Part shown: positions 27,281 through 37,989 of the stretch, one piece after another
Layout of the letters: every line of letters begins with the position of its first letter
Position numbering within the stretch: position 1 is the stretch's first letter
Notes under the pieces: generated by a model
What the model was told of the DNA's origin: nothing
The model's database searches: none
What the model saw: only the letters and a program-made list of their open reading frames with translations
Program-made: the position numbers and the translations under genes
NCBI GenBank assembly: GCA_019633985.1
Contig: JAHQWE010000096.1
Location: 1 to 64,000, forward strand
DNA from: Acidiferrobacterales bacterium
GTDB lineage: Bacteria; Pseudomonadota; Gammaproteobacteria; Arenicellales; Poriferihabitantaceae
Reading direction: 5' to 3'
DNA length: 64,000 nt

Positions 27281-30200
27281 ATGACGATGCTGCAAATCCC
27301 CGGCGCGATCGCGCTGTCTGATTTTCGTAAAAAAAAGATTGTTCACCAGCTTGCCGCTGCCCTGCCAGGGTGTATTGGCGTTGAAGCGCATTTCTTACAT
27401 TTTGTGGACGTAAGCGAACAGCAGCCGCTGACTCCATCACAAATTCAAACCCTTGAGAAACTGCTCGACTATGGCCAAGGAGTAGGGCGACCAACTGATC
27501 AGAAGGGCGCGCTGAGTATCGGGAGAGTGAGCGTTCCACGAATAGGAACGATTTCGCCTTGGGCTACCAAGGCAACGGACATCGCCTGGCATTGTGGTCT
27601 CAATACCATTAAACGTGTTGAGCGTGGGATTCAGTGGGCCCTGATTTTCGATCAATCAGAAATTGATGAAAGCGCGATGAATGCGGTGTTGTCGGGTTCA
27701 ATTTACGACCCGATGGTTGAGAGCTGCCTGTTGCATGCCGATGAAGCGGAGGTATTGTTCTCTACAGCATCGCCAGCACCACTCTGTATCATTGATATTC
27801 TAGGTGGTGGCATGTTGGCGTTGGAGGCGGCAAATACCGAATTCGGTTTTGCCCTCAGCGACCCTGAGAAAGCGTACCTCCTAGAGCAGTACACCCTACT
27901 CGGCAGAAACCCGACCGATGTGGAGCTGATGATGTTTGCGCAAGTGAATTCTGAGCACTGTCGGCACAAGATTTTTAACGCTGACTGGACCGTGGATGGC
28001 GAAGCCAAGGCCAAATCGTTGTTTGGCATGATTCGCACCACGCATCAAAAAAATAGTGAAGGTACTCTCGTTGCCTACAATGACAACGCGGCAATCTTAC
28101 AGGGATCGGCGGCAAGCAAACTGTTGGTAGATCATACCGATGGCCAGTTCCGCTATGTGGAGGAGCCGGCACATATTGCGATCAAGGTTGAGACGCACAA
28201 TCATCCAACTGCTATTTCTCCTTTTCCGGGGGCCTCGACGGGTTCTGGAGGTGAAATTCGAGATGAGGGGGCGACGGGACGTGGTGGTAAGCCCAAGGCA
28301 GGCTTGGCTGGATTTACTGTTTCGCATTTGAGGCTGCCCGACCTGCCAAGACCCTGGGAGTCCGAAGCCAAAACGCCTGGTCGGATTGCCAGCCCGCTGC
28401 AGATCATGCTTGAAGGGCCCATTGGTGCAGCGGCTTTCAACAATGAATTTGGTCGTCCCAACATCGCGGGGTATTTCAGAACCTTCGAAATGGCCAGTGA
28501 GACGCCGGAAAAACGATATGGCTATCACAAGCCGATTATGCTTGCGGGTGGCCTGGGAAATGTTCGACCTTCTCATGTAAACAAAAATGCGATTACCAGT
28601 GGAGCACCAATTGTGGTGTTGGGGGGCCCCACTATGTTGATCGGTTTGGGCGGCGGTGCTGCTTCTAGCGTCGCATCAGGGAGCAGTAGTGAAAGCCTGG
28701 ATTTCGCCTCAGTCCAGCGAGGTAACCCTGAAATGCAGCGACGCTGTCAGGAAGTGATCGATAGCTGCGTGGCGCTAGGAGACAAAAATCCTATCATGTC
28801 GATTCACGATGTTGGCGCGGGTGGTATCTGTAATGCCCTACCCGAGTTGGTTCACGATGCTGGTAAAGGAGGTGCATTTGAATTGCGCAGTGTACTGAAC
28901 GATGAGCCAGGTATGTCACCGATGCAGATTTGGTGCAACGAATCTCAGGAACGATATGTGATGGCGATTCATCCTGATCAGTTTGATACGTTCAAAGCTA
29001 TTTGCGCGCGCGAGCGCTGTTTATTTGCGGAAGTGGGGCATGCAACGGATACGCAGGAATTAAAGCTGACTGATGCGCATTTTGGAAATCGTGACGGCGC
29101 GGTGGATCCGATCGATCTATCGATGGATTTGTTGTTTGGATTGCCACCCAAGATGCAGCGAAATGTGGAGTCCGCTGCGATCACCCTCACAGATTTTTCC
29201 CGCTCTGATGTGGATCCCTCTGAAGCCATCGAACGGGTATTGTCCTTCCCAGCGGTAGCGGATAAAACCTTTTTGGTGACCATTGGTGATCGCAGTGTCA
29301 CTGGGCTGATTGCCAGAGACCAGATGGTAGGTCCCTGGCAGGTACCTGTTGCGGATGTGGCAGTGACCAATAGCGGTTATCAGGGCTTTGCGGGTGAAGC
29401 CATGTCATTGGGCGAGCGTACCCCCACGGCTTTACTGAACGGCCCGGCTAGCGGTCGTATGGCGATTGGTGAAGCGCTCACTAATATAGCGGCGGCAAAG
29501 ATCACCGACCTCTCTGCAGTGCGTCTTTCAGCGAACTGGATGGTTGCGGCAGGGGAGTCGGGCCACGATGCTTCTCTATATCGTACCGTAGAGGCTGTGG
29601 CGATGGATCTCTGTCCAGCACTTGGTGTTGCGATTCCAGTTGGTAAGGATTCCATGTCAATGTCGACCCGATGGTCAGACGAAAAAGGCAATCTTAATAG
29701 CGTGGTTTCTCCTTTATCTCTTGTCGTGACGGCGTTTGCTCCAGTTTCCGACACCCGGCTTACCTGTACACCGCAGATTTGTTCGAACAGTGGGGAGACG
29801 GAACTATGGTGTATTGATCTTGGTGAAGGTAAAAATCGTTTAGGCGGCTCAGTGCTTTGCCAGGTGTATGATTCAATGGGAACCGAGCCACCAGATGTTA
29901 ACGCCGGGCTGCTAAAAGGTTTTATGACGGCGATGGCTAAGATGCTGGATCAAAATCTGTTGCTCGCCTATCACGATCGGTCGGATGGAGGATGGGCAGC
30001 GACGTTGTGTGAAATGGCGTTCGCAGGGCGGGTTGGTTTGGACGTAGACTTATCGAAACTGGGTACTGACGCGCTTTCAACCCTGTTTAGTGAGGAATTG
30101 GGTGCGGTGATACAGGTGCGCCAAGCAGATCATGAAAAGATTTACAGCATCTTCTCTGCCGCTGGGTTGGGAATGGTGGTGCACCCGGTAGGCACGCCAG

Positions 30201-31210
30201 TAAAAGGTGACCAGATCGTGATTCGTCATCAAGACCAAACTCTCATAGAGAAAGCCCGAACAGATTTACATCGACGTTGGTCAGAGGTCACGTGGAAAAT
30301 GCAGTCATTACGGGATAACCCAGCCTGTGCTGATCAGGAGTATGCTCGAATCACTGATTTGGCTGACCCCGGAATTCAGGCGCTATTGTCGTTTGACCCG
30401 GCGGTGAATGTCGCTGAAACCTTCATCAATACATCAAACCGACCCAAGGTAGCGATTTTGCGGGAGCAAGGTGTGAACGGCCAGCTTGAAATGGCAGCGG
30501 CGTTTGATCGCGCAGGTTTCGATGCGATTGATGTGACCATGAGTGACCTGGTCGGTGGTGGAGATCTCAGCGGATATGCCGGTTTTGCTGCCTGTGGCGG
30601 CTTCTCGTTTGGAGATGTTCTTGGAGCGGGAGAGGGTTGGGCCAAGTCCATCCTGTTTAACAGTCAACTCCGCGATACCTTTGAGCAGTTTTTTCAGCGC
30701 CCGGACACGTTCGCCTTGGGTGTGTGTAACGGCTGTCAAATGATGTCGACGATTAAATCGTTAATTCCTGGCGCCGAGCATTGGCCCAAGTTCGTCCGTA
30801 ACCAGTCGGAGCAGTACGAGGCCCGGTTTGTCACAGTGAGTATTGAATCAGAGAAGTCTATTCTGATGCAGGGAATGAAAGGTTCCTCTTTTGCAGTTTC
30901 TACCGCTCATGGTGAAGGGCGAGCCTGGTTTGCTGAGTCAAACCAGCTGGAATCACTTAACGCAGCCGGACAGGTGACGATGCGTTATGTGGATAACCAT
31001 CACGCCGTGACAGAACGTTATCCTTTGAACCCCAATGGGTCACCTGAGGGGGTTACCGGGTTTACCAATGCCGACGGACGTTTTACCATTATGATGCCGC
31101 ACCCGGAGAGGGTTGCGCGAACTGTGTCTAATTCATGGCATCCGGGCGACTGGCCTGATGACAGCCCCTGGATGCGACTTTTTCAAAATGCCCGTAAGTG
31201 GGTGGGATAA
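27281..31210 (+). CDS. purL: phosphoribosylformylglycinamidine synthase
   Basis: Large single-chain FGAM synthase (1309 residues; E. coli PurL 1295) for the fourth step of purine synthesis. The domains run in order: N-terminal PurS-like part, linker, then the duplicated synthetase core with NSEHCRHKIF, ETHNHPTAISPFPGASTG and HDVGAGG. The C-terminal glutamine amidotransferase has its nucleophile in ALGVCNGCQMM and its His in MPHPERV. ATG-ACG-ATG at the start leaves Met1 or Met3 open. No frameshift is seen over nearly 4 kb. Confidence 0.98.
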   Translation: MTMLQIPGAIALSDFRKKKIVHQLAAALPGCIGVEAHFLHFVDVSEQQPLTPSQIQTLEKLLDYGQGVGRPTDQKGALSIGRVSVPRIGTISPWATKATDIAWHCGLNTIKRVERGIQWALIFDQSEIDESAMNAVLSGSIYDPMVESCLLHADEAEVLFSTASPAPLCIIDILGGGMLALEAANTEFGFALSDPEKAYLLEQYTLLGRNPTDVELMMFAQVNSEHCRHKIFNADWTVDGEAKAKSLFGMIRTTHQKNSEGTLVAYNDNAAILQGSAASKLLVDHTDGQFRYVEEPAHIAIKVETHNHPTAISPFPGASTGSGGEIRDEGATGRGGKPKAGLAGFTVSHLRLPDLPRPWESEAKTPGRIASPLQIMLEGPIGAAAFNNEFGRPNIAGYFRTFEMASETPEKRYGYHKPIMLAGGLGNVRPSHVNKNAITSGAPIVVLGGPTMLIGLGGGAASSVASGSSSESLDFASVQRGNPEMQRRCQEVIDSCVALGDKNPIMSIHDVGAGGICNALPELVHDAGKGGAFELRSVLNDEPGMSPMQIWCNESQERYVMAIHPDQFDTFKAICARERCLFAEVGHATDTQELKLTDAHFGNRDGAVDPIDLSMDLLFGLPPKMQRNVESAAITLTDFSRSDVDPSEAIERVLSFPAVADKTFLVTIGDRSVTGLIARDQMVGPWQVPVADVAVTNSGYQGFAGEAMSLGERTPTALLNGPASGRMAIGEALTNIAAAKITDLSAVRLSANWMVAAGESGHDASLYRTVEAVAMDLCPALGVAIPVGKDSMSMSTRWSDEKGNLNSVVSPLSLVVTAFAPVSDTRLTCTPQICSNSGETELWCIDLGEGKNRLGGSVLCQVYDSMGTEPPDVNAGLLKGFMTAMAKMLDQNLLLAYHDRSDGGWAATLCEMAFAGRVGLDVDLSKLGTDALSTLFSEELGAVIQVRQADHEKIYSIFSAAGLGMVVHPVGTPVKGDQIVIRHQDQTLIEKARTDLHRRWSEVTWKMQSLRDNPACADQEYARITDLADPGIQALLSFDPAVNVAETFINTSNRPKVAILREQGVNGQLEMAAAFDRAGFDAIDVTMSDLVGGGDLSGYAGFAACGGFSFGDVLGAGEGWAKSILFNSQLRDTFEQFFQRPDTFALGVCNGCQMMSTIKSLIPGAEHWPKFVRNQSEQYEARFVTVSIESEKSILMQGMKGSSFAVSTAHGEGRAWFAESNQLESLNAAGQVTMRYVDNHHAVTERYPLNPNGSPEGVTGFTNADGRFTIMMPHPERVARTVSNSWHPGDWPDDSPWMRLFQNARKWVG

Positions 31211-31221
31211 ATAACGAATCA

Positions 31222-31656
31222 ATGGCTAGAAGTAATTTCACTCCCGGTAGTTTCTTAATACGCCTGCTATTTGCAGCGGTGTTGGTTCTTGTGACCTACA
31301 ATCCCATTGACCCCTGGTCTTTTTACCACTGGGCGATCGAACCGTTCTTAAACCGGCCGGGCGATTTTACGATTCTCAAAGGCATTGCCAGCATCGCATT
31401 GCTCATTGCCTGGGGGGTGTTTCTGGGAGCAACCTACAAAGCGATCGGCATGATAGGTACGGTGTTGCTGGCGACGTTGTTTGGTCTGGGGATATGGTGG
31501 TTTATTGATGTTGGTTTAATATCACTGGACAAGCCAGATACCTTGACCTGGTTGATTTTGGTGGCCCTGATTGCTCTGCTTTCTGTAGGAATTTCCTGGT
31601 CTCATTTACGACGGCGTCTCACTGGACAGGTCGACGTCGACGATCCAGATACCTAA
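31222..31656 (+). CDS. DUF6524 family inner-membrane protein
   Basis: A 144-residue integral membrane protein with four hydrophobic segments and a charged C-terminal tail (HLRRRLTGQVDVDDPDT). The opening RSNFTPGSFLIRLLFAAVLVLVTYNP matches my recollection of DUF6524 proteins (recalled, not searched). The ATG at 31222 is preferred over the GTG at 31198, which overlaps purL, because relatives start at MAxxxF. Function unknown. It follows purL by 11 bases and may share its transcript. Confidence 0.75.
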   Translation: MARSNFTPGSFLIRLLFAAVLVLVTYNPIDPWSFYHWAIEPFLNRPGDFTILKGIASIALLIAWGVFLGATYKAIGMIGTVLLATLFGLGIWWFIDVGLISLDKPDTLTWLILVALIALLSVGISWSHLRRRLTGQVDVDDPDT

Positions 31657-31687
31657 GCTGAGATCAGATCAAACCCTTTGGAAGAAT

Positions 31688-33793
31688 TTACTCGAACGGT
31701 AATTCCTCAATCGTTCTCTCAGACAGGAACCGCCAGCCTTTCTCGGTCTCGGTCATTTCAATCGATTTGATAACCCGATCCTTGTAACTCGAGGAAGTGT
31801 AACGCTGGGTGAACCGAACTTCGACTATATCCCCCTGAACCCGATAGACCTCGGCATTGGAGACGATAATCCGGATATTTTTATTCTGTAGACGTTTTCT
31901 CCTCAGTTTCTCCCAGGCATCCCGACTCAGGTTTTGATCTGCAGGCTGGAATGTATCGGCATAAAACGCTAGATAATCTTCAGTTTGATTGTTTGACCAG
32001 GCAGTCGCCCAAGCGATAATGATTTCATCTTCGTTGATACTGACTTCTTGCTCTGGCGTAACCGCTAACGCTGCTGTTTCCGTTTCGATGCTCTGCGCCA
32101 ATTCGATAATTTGCTCATCAGTGAGCGCGGTTTTTGCTGTGGATGTCGTCTCAGACTGAACGTTGCTCGCTATTTCAGTTTTGGACTCCGAGATAAGTGG
32201 TTTTTCGGTAGCCTGATCGGGTTCGCTGAGAATAGCCGAAGCGGATTCAGATACCGTTTCAGCTGCGGCCAATACTTCGGTTTCAGCTTCGACCAATGTC
32301 TCAGATACCACTGTTGATGGCTCTTCTATTGTAGTTGCATCAGTCTCTGTCGATGCTGACTCGACTTCTCCATTCAAGTTGGCGATTACTGCTTCTGCTT
32401 CTGCTTCTTCAGGATCTACTGTGGTCGAAGAGTCCGCTACAATGATCACCCCTTGACTCTCGTCGAGAACTCGCGGCATGTCGGCGGCATCGCCGGCTGA
32501 AACTGGTTGTTCCACCACCAAGATCGGCATTGATTCGGGTTCAGATTGGCTGTTCTCCCCGTCTGATACTGTCGCAGACGGTTGATATTTCGTATCAGTT
32601 GAGGCAACGATTACATCTGCGATCTCTGGGATTACTGTGACCGCTGGAGAATAAGCGCTTATCGTCGCCACCTTTTCCGGAGTGTCAGATGCAGCGTTGT
32701 CGATACCCTTTTCCTCGGAAATTTCTTTTGTAGCCGTTGCAATGATGGTCTCAGATATTGAATCCAACACCGCAGGATCGGTTTCAGTGTTTTCAGCATC
32801 TACCGCACCGAAAACAGAGTCGGTTGTCGATTCTGCCTTGATATTCGCTGTGACCGTGGTTTCCGACTCTGGGGAAGAATCGGATGTGCCCACTTCATCG
32901 GGTTCTAACTGCGCGACATCGCTAAAAACCGAGTTGGAAGATGATCCAATTTCGGCATTTTGAGCCACCGCCGCTTCGGCTTCCAATTCAGAGCCAGCTG
33001 TATCTGATTCACTGACTTCGCCGGAACCTGTTTCATTCATCACGGAGCCGGACACTTGAGCTACTTCAGCATTGAGTGCCAGTGAAGTTTCTGACACTGT
33101 CTCCGAGATTGGTTTGCCAGATAAGCTCGCTTCGCCGGAATCGACCTCGCTAAAAATAGAGCTGGATAATGGTGCAGTCATGGCGTTCTGCGCCACAACG
33201 GTTTCAGATTCCACCATTGCTATAGATTTCTCTGAATCGTCAACCCCTTCAGACGCGATATCGCTAAAAATGGAGCCGGATGATGATGGCGCTTTTGTAT
33301 TCAGAGCGACTTCGGTGTCGGCGATGAGCTTGGTAGTTGCTTCAGAGGTGGATACTTCAGAAGCATTTTGGTTGTCAGCGACAACCTCCTCAGTGTCGAC
33401 GTTGCTGAAGATGGAGCTGGAACTTTTATCGACTTCGCCCACAACTCCCTCCGATTTCACTATGGCCGATGTTTCGGCGCCTCTAACCGCTTTGACGCCC
33501 GCATTTCTATTCGACTGCTGCCGATTATCCAGAGCAATGTCATCTTCAATATTGACGATATCAGCGACGAGATCGGTAGGTAATGTGAACAAATCAAAAT
33601 TGAACCTTTCGGCAAACACCGATTGCGTGCTCACGAGCAGTAGGAAGAAAACGAGGAGTGTTGGCAGAGATACCCCACCGCTTGCGATTTTGGTAGTGGA
33701 AGCACGCCGAGCCTCTCCCACAAGGGTTCTGTAAGTCGCAGCGGATCGATATCGATGCAATCGATCCGTGTTGGTCAGGCAAGAGTTTGCCAA
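31688..33793 (-). CDS. large acidic secreted repeat protein with C-terminal NTF2-like domain
   Basis: A 701-residue protein with three parts. First, an N-terminal signal or anchor segment (LPTLLVFFLLLVSTQSVFA, about 43-61), unusually far from the start. Second, a long Ser/Thr/Glu/Ala/Val-rich region of roughly 500 residues with almost no aromatic residues. Six repeats there are anchored on S-(I/V)-F at 127, 174, 212, 250, 288 and 326; the last five lie exactly 38 residues apart. Third, from about 590 onward, a folded domain IIAWATAWSNNQTEDYLAFY...SLSRDAWEKLRRKR-like, resembling the NTF2/SnoaL-type domain at the end of Cds6-type L,D-transpeptidases and some TPR proteins. No transpeptidase domain is present. 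Confidence 0.75.
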   Translation of the reverse strand: MANSCLTNTDRLHRYRSAATYRTLVGEARRASTTKIASGGVSLPTLLVFFLLLVSTQSVFAERFNFDLFTLPTDLVADIVNIEDDIALDNRQQSNRNAGVKAVRGAETSAIVKSEGVVGEVDKSSSSIFSNVDTEEVVADNQNASEVSTSEATTKLIADTEVALNTKAPSSSGSIFSDIASEGVDDSEKSIAMVESETVVAQNAMTAPLSSSIFSEVDSGEASLSGKPISETVSETSLALNAEVAQVSGSVMNETGSGEVSESDTAGSELEAEAAVAQNAEIGSSSNSVFSDVAQLEPDEVGTSDSSPESETTVTANIKAESTTDSVFGAVDAENTETDPAVLDSISETIIATATKEISEEKGIDNAASDTPEKVATISAYSPAVTVIPEIADVIVASTDTKYQPSATVSDGENSQSEPESMPILVVEQPVSAGDAADMPRVLDESQGVIIVADSSTTVDPEEAEAEAVIANLNGEVESASTETDATTIEEPSTVVSETLVEAETEVLAAAETVSESASAILSEPDQATEKPLISESKTEIASNVQSETTSTAKTALTDEQIIELAQSIETETAALAVTPEQEVSINEDEIIIAWATAWSNNQTEDYLAFYADTFQPADQNLSRDAWEKLRRKRLQNKNIRIIVSNAEVYRVQGDIVEVRFTQRYTSSSYKDRVIKSIEMTETEKGWRFLSERTIEELPFE
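32705..33430 (-). repeat. coding repeats, 114-base (38-residue) period
   Basis: Six degenerate units inside the 701-residue protein. Each opens with SS(G)SIFS-like residues, runs through an acidic Ser/Glu stretch, then SETxxAxNA. Anchor spacings are 47, 38, 38, 38 and 38 residues. Unit sequences have diverged, so these are old duplications under length constraint rather than a fresh expansion. Confidence 0.8.
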
Positions 33794-33982
33794 GTGTTAT
33801 CTCCGGTCAGCAGCGGGAGGGCTGCGGTATAGCTCGCGAAAAGGTCGCGTAATTAAAGCGTTAATTTACCAGCTTTAACGCCTTGTATGGAAAATCGTGA
33901 TCCAAAAAAGAGAGAGGTATGAAATAGAAATGGTAACGGGATCTGACGCTTGTTTTAGTTCTATTTTAGCGCCAGACAATCT

Positions 33983-35638
33983 TTACATACTAGCGTAGTT
34001 CGGGCCACCCGTTCCCTCAGGAGTCACCCAGGTGATGTTTTTGGTTGGATCCTTGATGTCACAGGTTTTACAGTGAACACAATTTTGCGCGTTAATCCGC
34101 AATTCTGGATTGTCTTCTTTGTTTACGTATTCATAAACACCCGCCGGGCAGAATCTCTCCTCCGGGCCACCATACTTATTGAAATTGACCGCTACCGCTC
34201 GATCAGGCTCCCCCAGCTGCAGGTGAACCGGCTGGTCTTCCTCGTGGTTAGTGCTCGACAGATAAACAGAGGAGGTCTTGTCGAAACTTAGTTTACCATC
34301 CGGCTTCGGGTAGTTGATTGGTTTGCAGTCTGCGATCGGCTTTAAAGCTTCATGATCCGGAGTCGGGTCAGAGAGTTTGAATGGTAACTTTCCACCAAAG
34401 ATATTTTGGTCAATATAGTTGTAGGCGCCACCTAACCAGGTGCCAAATTTGTGGATTGCTGCGCCAAAGTTCCTGGATTGATAGAGCTCGTCGTAGAGCC
34501 ACGAAGCTTTGAATCTGGATTCATAGTCACTCAGATTGCCGTCGTTAGTAAGTACTTCAAATACCGTTTCCGCAGCCAGCATTCCGGATTTCATTGCTGT
34601 ATGGGAGCCTTTGATTTTGGAGAAATTTAAGGTGCCCGCATCGCAACCGATCAACAGACCACCTGGCAGTACCATTTTAGGGAGCGCGTGAAGACCGCCT
34701 TTAGTGATGGCGCGGGCGCCGTAGGAAATACGTTCTCCTCCCTCTAGATACTTGCTGATTTCGGGGTGGTGCTTAAACCGCTGTAGCTCGTCAAACGGAC
34801 TCACGTGCGGGTTTGAATAAGACAAGTCAGTAATCATTCCCATGGATACCAGATTGTCGCCCAGATGATAGAGGAATGACCCTCCGGTGGAACCCGATTC
34901 GCTATGTGGCCAGCCTGCACCATGAACCACCAGGCCGGGCTGGTGTTTCTCAGGGTTGATTTTCCATAATTCCTTAATGCCGATACCGTAGTGCTGCGTT
35001 TCGCTTTCCGCGTCGAGGTTGAGTTGGCTGATTAGCTGCTTGCCGAGATGGCCGCGACAACCTTCAGCGAACAGGGTGACCTTGGCGTGTAGCTCCATTC
35101 CCGGCTCATGAGACGCTTTTGCCTCACCATCTTTTCCTCTACCCATTTCACCTGTAGCAACGCCCTTGATCGTGCCATCTTCGTGAAATAACACTTCAGA
35201 TGCAGGGAATCCTGGAAAAATTTCCACGCCTAGTGCTTCTGCTTGCTCGCCAAGCCAGCGGCATACCTCGCCCAGGCTGACAATATAATTGCCACCATTA
35301 CGCATCGGTTTGGGATGAGTCCAATGTGGCATGCTGGTTGCGCTGTTGGCATCTTTGAACATGAACAGCTGATCTTCAGTAACGGGGGTGTTGAGCGGAG
35401 CACCCATTTCTTTCCAGTCCGGGAACAATTCATTCATCGCCCGGGGCTCGAATACGGCACCAGAAAGAATATGCGCCCCCACTTCGGACCCTTTTTCAAG
35501 AACGACCACGGCGAGTTCCTGTTCTTTCTCCTGTGCGAGTTGCATCAACCGGCAGGCAGCAGACAGACCTGCCGGACCGCCACCTATGATGACTACATCT
35601 ACTTCCATGGATTCACGTTCAATTTGTTCGGTCGACAT
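33983..35638 (-). CDS. electron transfer flavoprotein-ubiquinone oxidoreductase
   Basis: Membrane-associated FAD and 4Fe-4S enzyme passing electrons from ETF (fatty-acid and amino-acid oxidation) to ubiquinone. The FAD motif [17 protein letters not shown] is near the N-terminus. The iron-sulfur cluster is bound by CPAGVYEY and [13 protein letters not shown] at the C-terminus, ending [13 protein letters not shown]. The ORF track's start at 35776 overlaps argD on the other strand; the ATG at 35638 (MSTEQIERE) gives 551 residues, the family length. The etfAB genes are not in this window. Confidence 0.95.
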   Translation of the reverse strand: MSTEQIERESMEVDVVIIGGGPAGLSAACRLMQLAQEKEQELAVVVLEKGSEVGAHILSGAVFEPRAMNELFPDWKEMGAPLNTPVTEDQLFMFKDANSATSMPHWTHPKPMRNGGNYIVSLGEVCRWLGEQAEALGVEIFPGFPASEVLFHEDGTIKGVATGEMGRGKDGEAKASHEPGMELHAKVTLFAEGCRGHLGKQLISQLNLDAESETQHYGIGIKELWKINPEKHQPGLVVHGAGWPHSESGSTGGSFLYHLGDNLVSMGMITDLSYSNPHVSPFDELQRFKHHPEISKYLEGGERISYGARAITKGGLHALPKMVLPGGLLIGCDAGTLNFSKIKGSHTAMKSGMLAAETVFEVLTNDGNLSDYESRFKASWLYDELYQSRNFGAAIHKFGTWLGGAYNYIDQNIFGGKLPFKLSDPTPDHEALKPIADCKPINYPKPDGKLSFDKTSSVYLSSTNHEEDQPVHLQLGEPDRAVAVNFNKYGGPEERFCPAGVYEYVNKEDNPELRINAQNCVHCKTCDIKDPTKNITWVTPEGTGGPNYASM

Positions 35639-35765
35639 AATGAAAAACAGTTTAGGTTGGTTTACGACGCTCGCAGTGGAATTGCGTTCACTAAAGTCCG
35701 ATATTTTGCGCCCCAACCCGGTAAAATGCCAATTCGAAAAGCGACCCAAACTAACCAAAATTAGC

Positions 35766-37016
35766 ATGACAGCCAACGCGAAAATTGTTCCGGATACATC
35801 GAGTACCGTCGTCGATATCTGGCGATCGCATCACGACGATGTGATGACCCCTAATTACGCACCGATGAATATGATTCCGGAGCGCGGAGAAGGCGCATGG
35901 CTCTGGGATACGAATGGCAATGCATACCTCGATTTTGCGGCAGGTATTGCGGTCAGCGCTCTGGGTCATGCCCACCCTGTATTGTGCAAGGCATTGTCGG
36001 ATCAAGCGGCAAAATACTGGCATGTCAGCAATCTGCTTACCAATGCTCCGGCAATTGAACTGGCGCAAAAACTCTGCGCACATACATTTGCAGAACGCGT
36101 TTTTTTTGCGAATTCTGGGGCGGAAGCTAATGAGGCAGCCCTTAAGTTAGCGCGTCGCTACGCACATGACCATTTTGGTGCGCAGAAATCGGAAATTATT
36201 GCGTTCCATAACGGCTTTCACGGGCGTACATTCTTTACTGTGTCGGTAGGTGGTCAACCAAAGTATAGCGACGGGTTTGGTCCCAAACCGGGAGATATCA
36301 CGCACCTGCCATTTAACGATATCGATGCGCTGCGAAGCCAGATTTCGGAAAAAACCTGTGCGGTGATCCTTGAGCCGATCCAGGGTGAAGGTGGGGTTAA
36401 TCCGGCAGATCAGAAGTTTCTTGAAGCCGTCAGAGAACTCTGCGACCAGTTTAAGGCGTTACTTATTTTTGACGAAGTGCAGACAGGGGCTGGAAGAACC
36501 GGCAAGCTCTATGCCTACCAACACTTCGGAATCACCCCCGATATTATGAGTTCTGCTAAAGGACTCGGTGGTGGATTTCCGATTGGCGCGATGTTAACCA
36601 CTGAGGCGATTGGGGATTCATTTGGGGTGGGAACCCATGGCAGCACGTTTGGCGGCAACCCCATGGGATGTGCGGTTGCCAGTGCGCTGTTGAAAATCGT
36701 GGCAGAAGATGAGTTTCTTCAGGCTGTGGAAGAGAAAGGAATCCGTTTTGAAAATGCGTTAAAAAACCTCAATCAGCGGAATCATGTATTCTCTGAAGTG
36801 CGAGGTATTGGCCTGCTTATCGGCTGCGAACTCTCTGGCGCGTTGGAAAACCGAGCAGGCGAAGTGGTTAAAGTCTGTGCCGAAAATGGGTTGCTGATTT
36901 TGCAGGCCGGGGCAAATGTAGTGCGACTTGCACCGCCCCTGGTATTGTCACAGGACCAGATTGACAAGGGTATTGCTATATTGCAGTCGAGTATTGAGCG
37001 GCTGACCAATCGCTAG
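35766..37016 (+). CDS. argD: acetylornithine aminotransferase
   Basis: PLP class III aminotransferase of arginine synthesis, possibly also acting as succinylornithine or succinyldiaminopimelate transaminase. It aligns with E. coli ArgD along its length: IYAP-like [63 protein letters not shown], and the PLP lysine in [11 protein letters not shown]. The ATG at 35766 gives 416 residues; earlier ORF sequence overlaps the divergent ETF-QO gene and is discarded. argB lies 9.7 kb away on the other strand. Confidence 0.94.
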   Translation: MTANAKIVPDTSSTVVDIWRSHHDDVMTPNYAPMNMIPERGEGAWLWDTNGNAYLDFAAGIAVSALGHAHPVLCKALSDQAAKYWHVSNLLTNAPAIELAQKLCAHTFAERVFFANSGAEANEAALKLARRYAHDHFGAQKSEIIAFHNGFHGRTFFTVSVGGQPKYSDGFGPKPGDITHLPFNDIDALRSQISEKTCAVILEPIQGEGGVNPADQKFLEAVRELCDQFKALLIFDEVQTGAGRTGKLYAYQHFGITPDIMSSAKGLGGGFPIGAMLTTEAIGDSFGVGTHGSTFGGNPMGCAVASALLKIVAEDEFLQAVEEKGIRFENALKNLNQRNHVFSEVRGIGLLIGCELSGALENRAGEVVKVCAENGLLILQAGANVVRLAPPLVLSQDQIDKGIAILQSSIERLTNR

Positions 37017-37095
37017 TGTTTTTTCCGCTTCATCTATGCAGCGGTTACGCTAATCGCACTCCGCCACACTTCATTCCTATATAGATTATTTGTGA

Positions 37096-37944
37096 TCAGG
37101 TTTCGATTCGTTGGAGCAGAGACTGGGCCTCCGCAGCCCAACGATTCACCGCTTTTTCTAGTCCCTCTCCCAGGGTTCGAAACGTAGTCTGGTGAAATTT
37201 GACGGTCGCATCTTCCGTCAAAAACATCTCGTACTTGATCAATTCTCTCAATCCGATATTACGATGAGAGTAGATCAATGATGCCACGATATTCTCCTTG
37301 GTCGCTTCTCGGGTTTTTTCAAGGTCGGCTCGAATTTGCGGGCGCAGCTGTTCTGGATCAATCCAGTCTTGCGGGTCTGATGCAGAGGTTGCAGCAGACA
37401 AGGACGCCAGGGCAATATTTTCCTGAATCTGCAGAGAGAGTTCTGTTGCATTGAATAGTTTTTCAATGCTCCTTGCAAAGCCGGCTCGTTCAAAGTCATT
37501 TAGCAGTGTAGTCATTTCTCGCTGAATAATCTGATGGGCTTCGGGCGTACTTGCGAGTTCTTCCTCCTGTGTTATGCGTTTGCCTAGATCAGAGCGATAC
37601 CAGGAGAGAATTTCCTGAATTTCTTCTTCTTCCATGTTCTGATTGATACCAACAGCGACTTCGAACAGGATGTCCGAAGATTTGAAGGCAGTGTCTGCGG
37701 CGGAGACAAATGCCTTGTGTAGCTCCTCTGACATGTCAGAGTTATTCTTCAGGGCGTCATCGAAACCCGCTTTAAAGTGCCTGGGATATTCACCAACCTG
37801 CGTGGTCAGACCCGATAACTTGAGAATTTCAACAATGCTTTCTGGCGCTACTTTCGCTGTTGCTATGCTGCTGGCTAGCAGCGCAATACTAAGAATGCTG
37901 AGAAGGGAGATGGGTTTTTTAAGACTGGTGCAGAATGTTCGCAT
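37096..37944 (-). CDS. DUF2059-like secreted protein
   Basis: A 282-residue exported protein of unknown function. The signal peptide is ISLLSILSIALLASSIATA (cleavage near residue 30). A DUF2059-like helical segment lies around 105-150 (EEEIQEILSWYRSDLGKRITQEEELAS), where family members carry this YxSxxGK pattern. The rest is predominantly helical and periplasmic by inference. Its promoter region carries two adjacent inverted repeats and an extended -10 element, described separately. Confidence 0.7.
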   Translation of the reverse strand: MRTFCTSLKKPISLLSILSIALLASSIATAKVAPESIVEILKLSGLTTQVGEYPRHFKAGFDDALKNNSDMSEELHKAFVSAADTAFKSSDILFEVAVGINQNMEEEEIQEILSWYRSDLGKRITQEEELASTPEAHQIIQREMTTLLNDFERAGFARSIEKLFNATELSLQIQENIALASLSAATSASDPQDWIDPEQLRPQIRADLEKTREATKENIVASLIYSHRNIGLRELIKYEMFLTEDATVKFHQTTFRTLGEGLEKAVNRWAAEAQSLLQRIET

Positions 37945-37989
37945 AGGAATAGGCGTAATTACGCATTAGGCAATTCGAAGGTCCGAGAC

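Noticed and set aside
33072-33734. 220-residue plus-strand ORF opposite the 701-residue protein
   Set aside because: Mirror of the low-complexity Ser/Glu repeats; long only because stop codons are rare in that composition.
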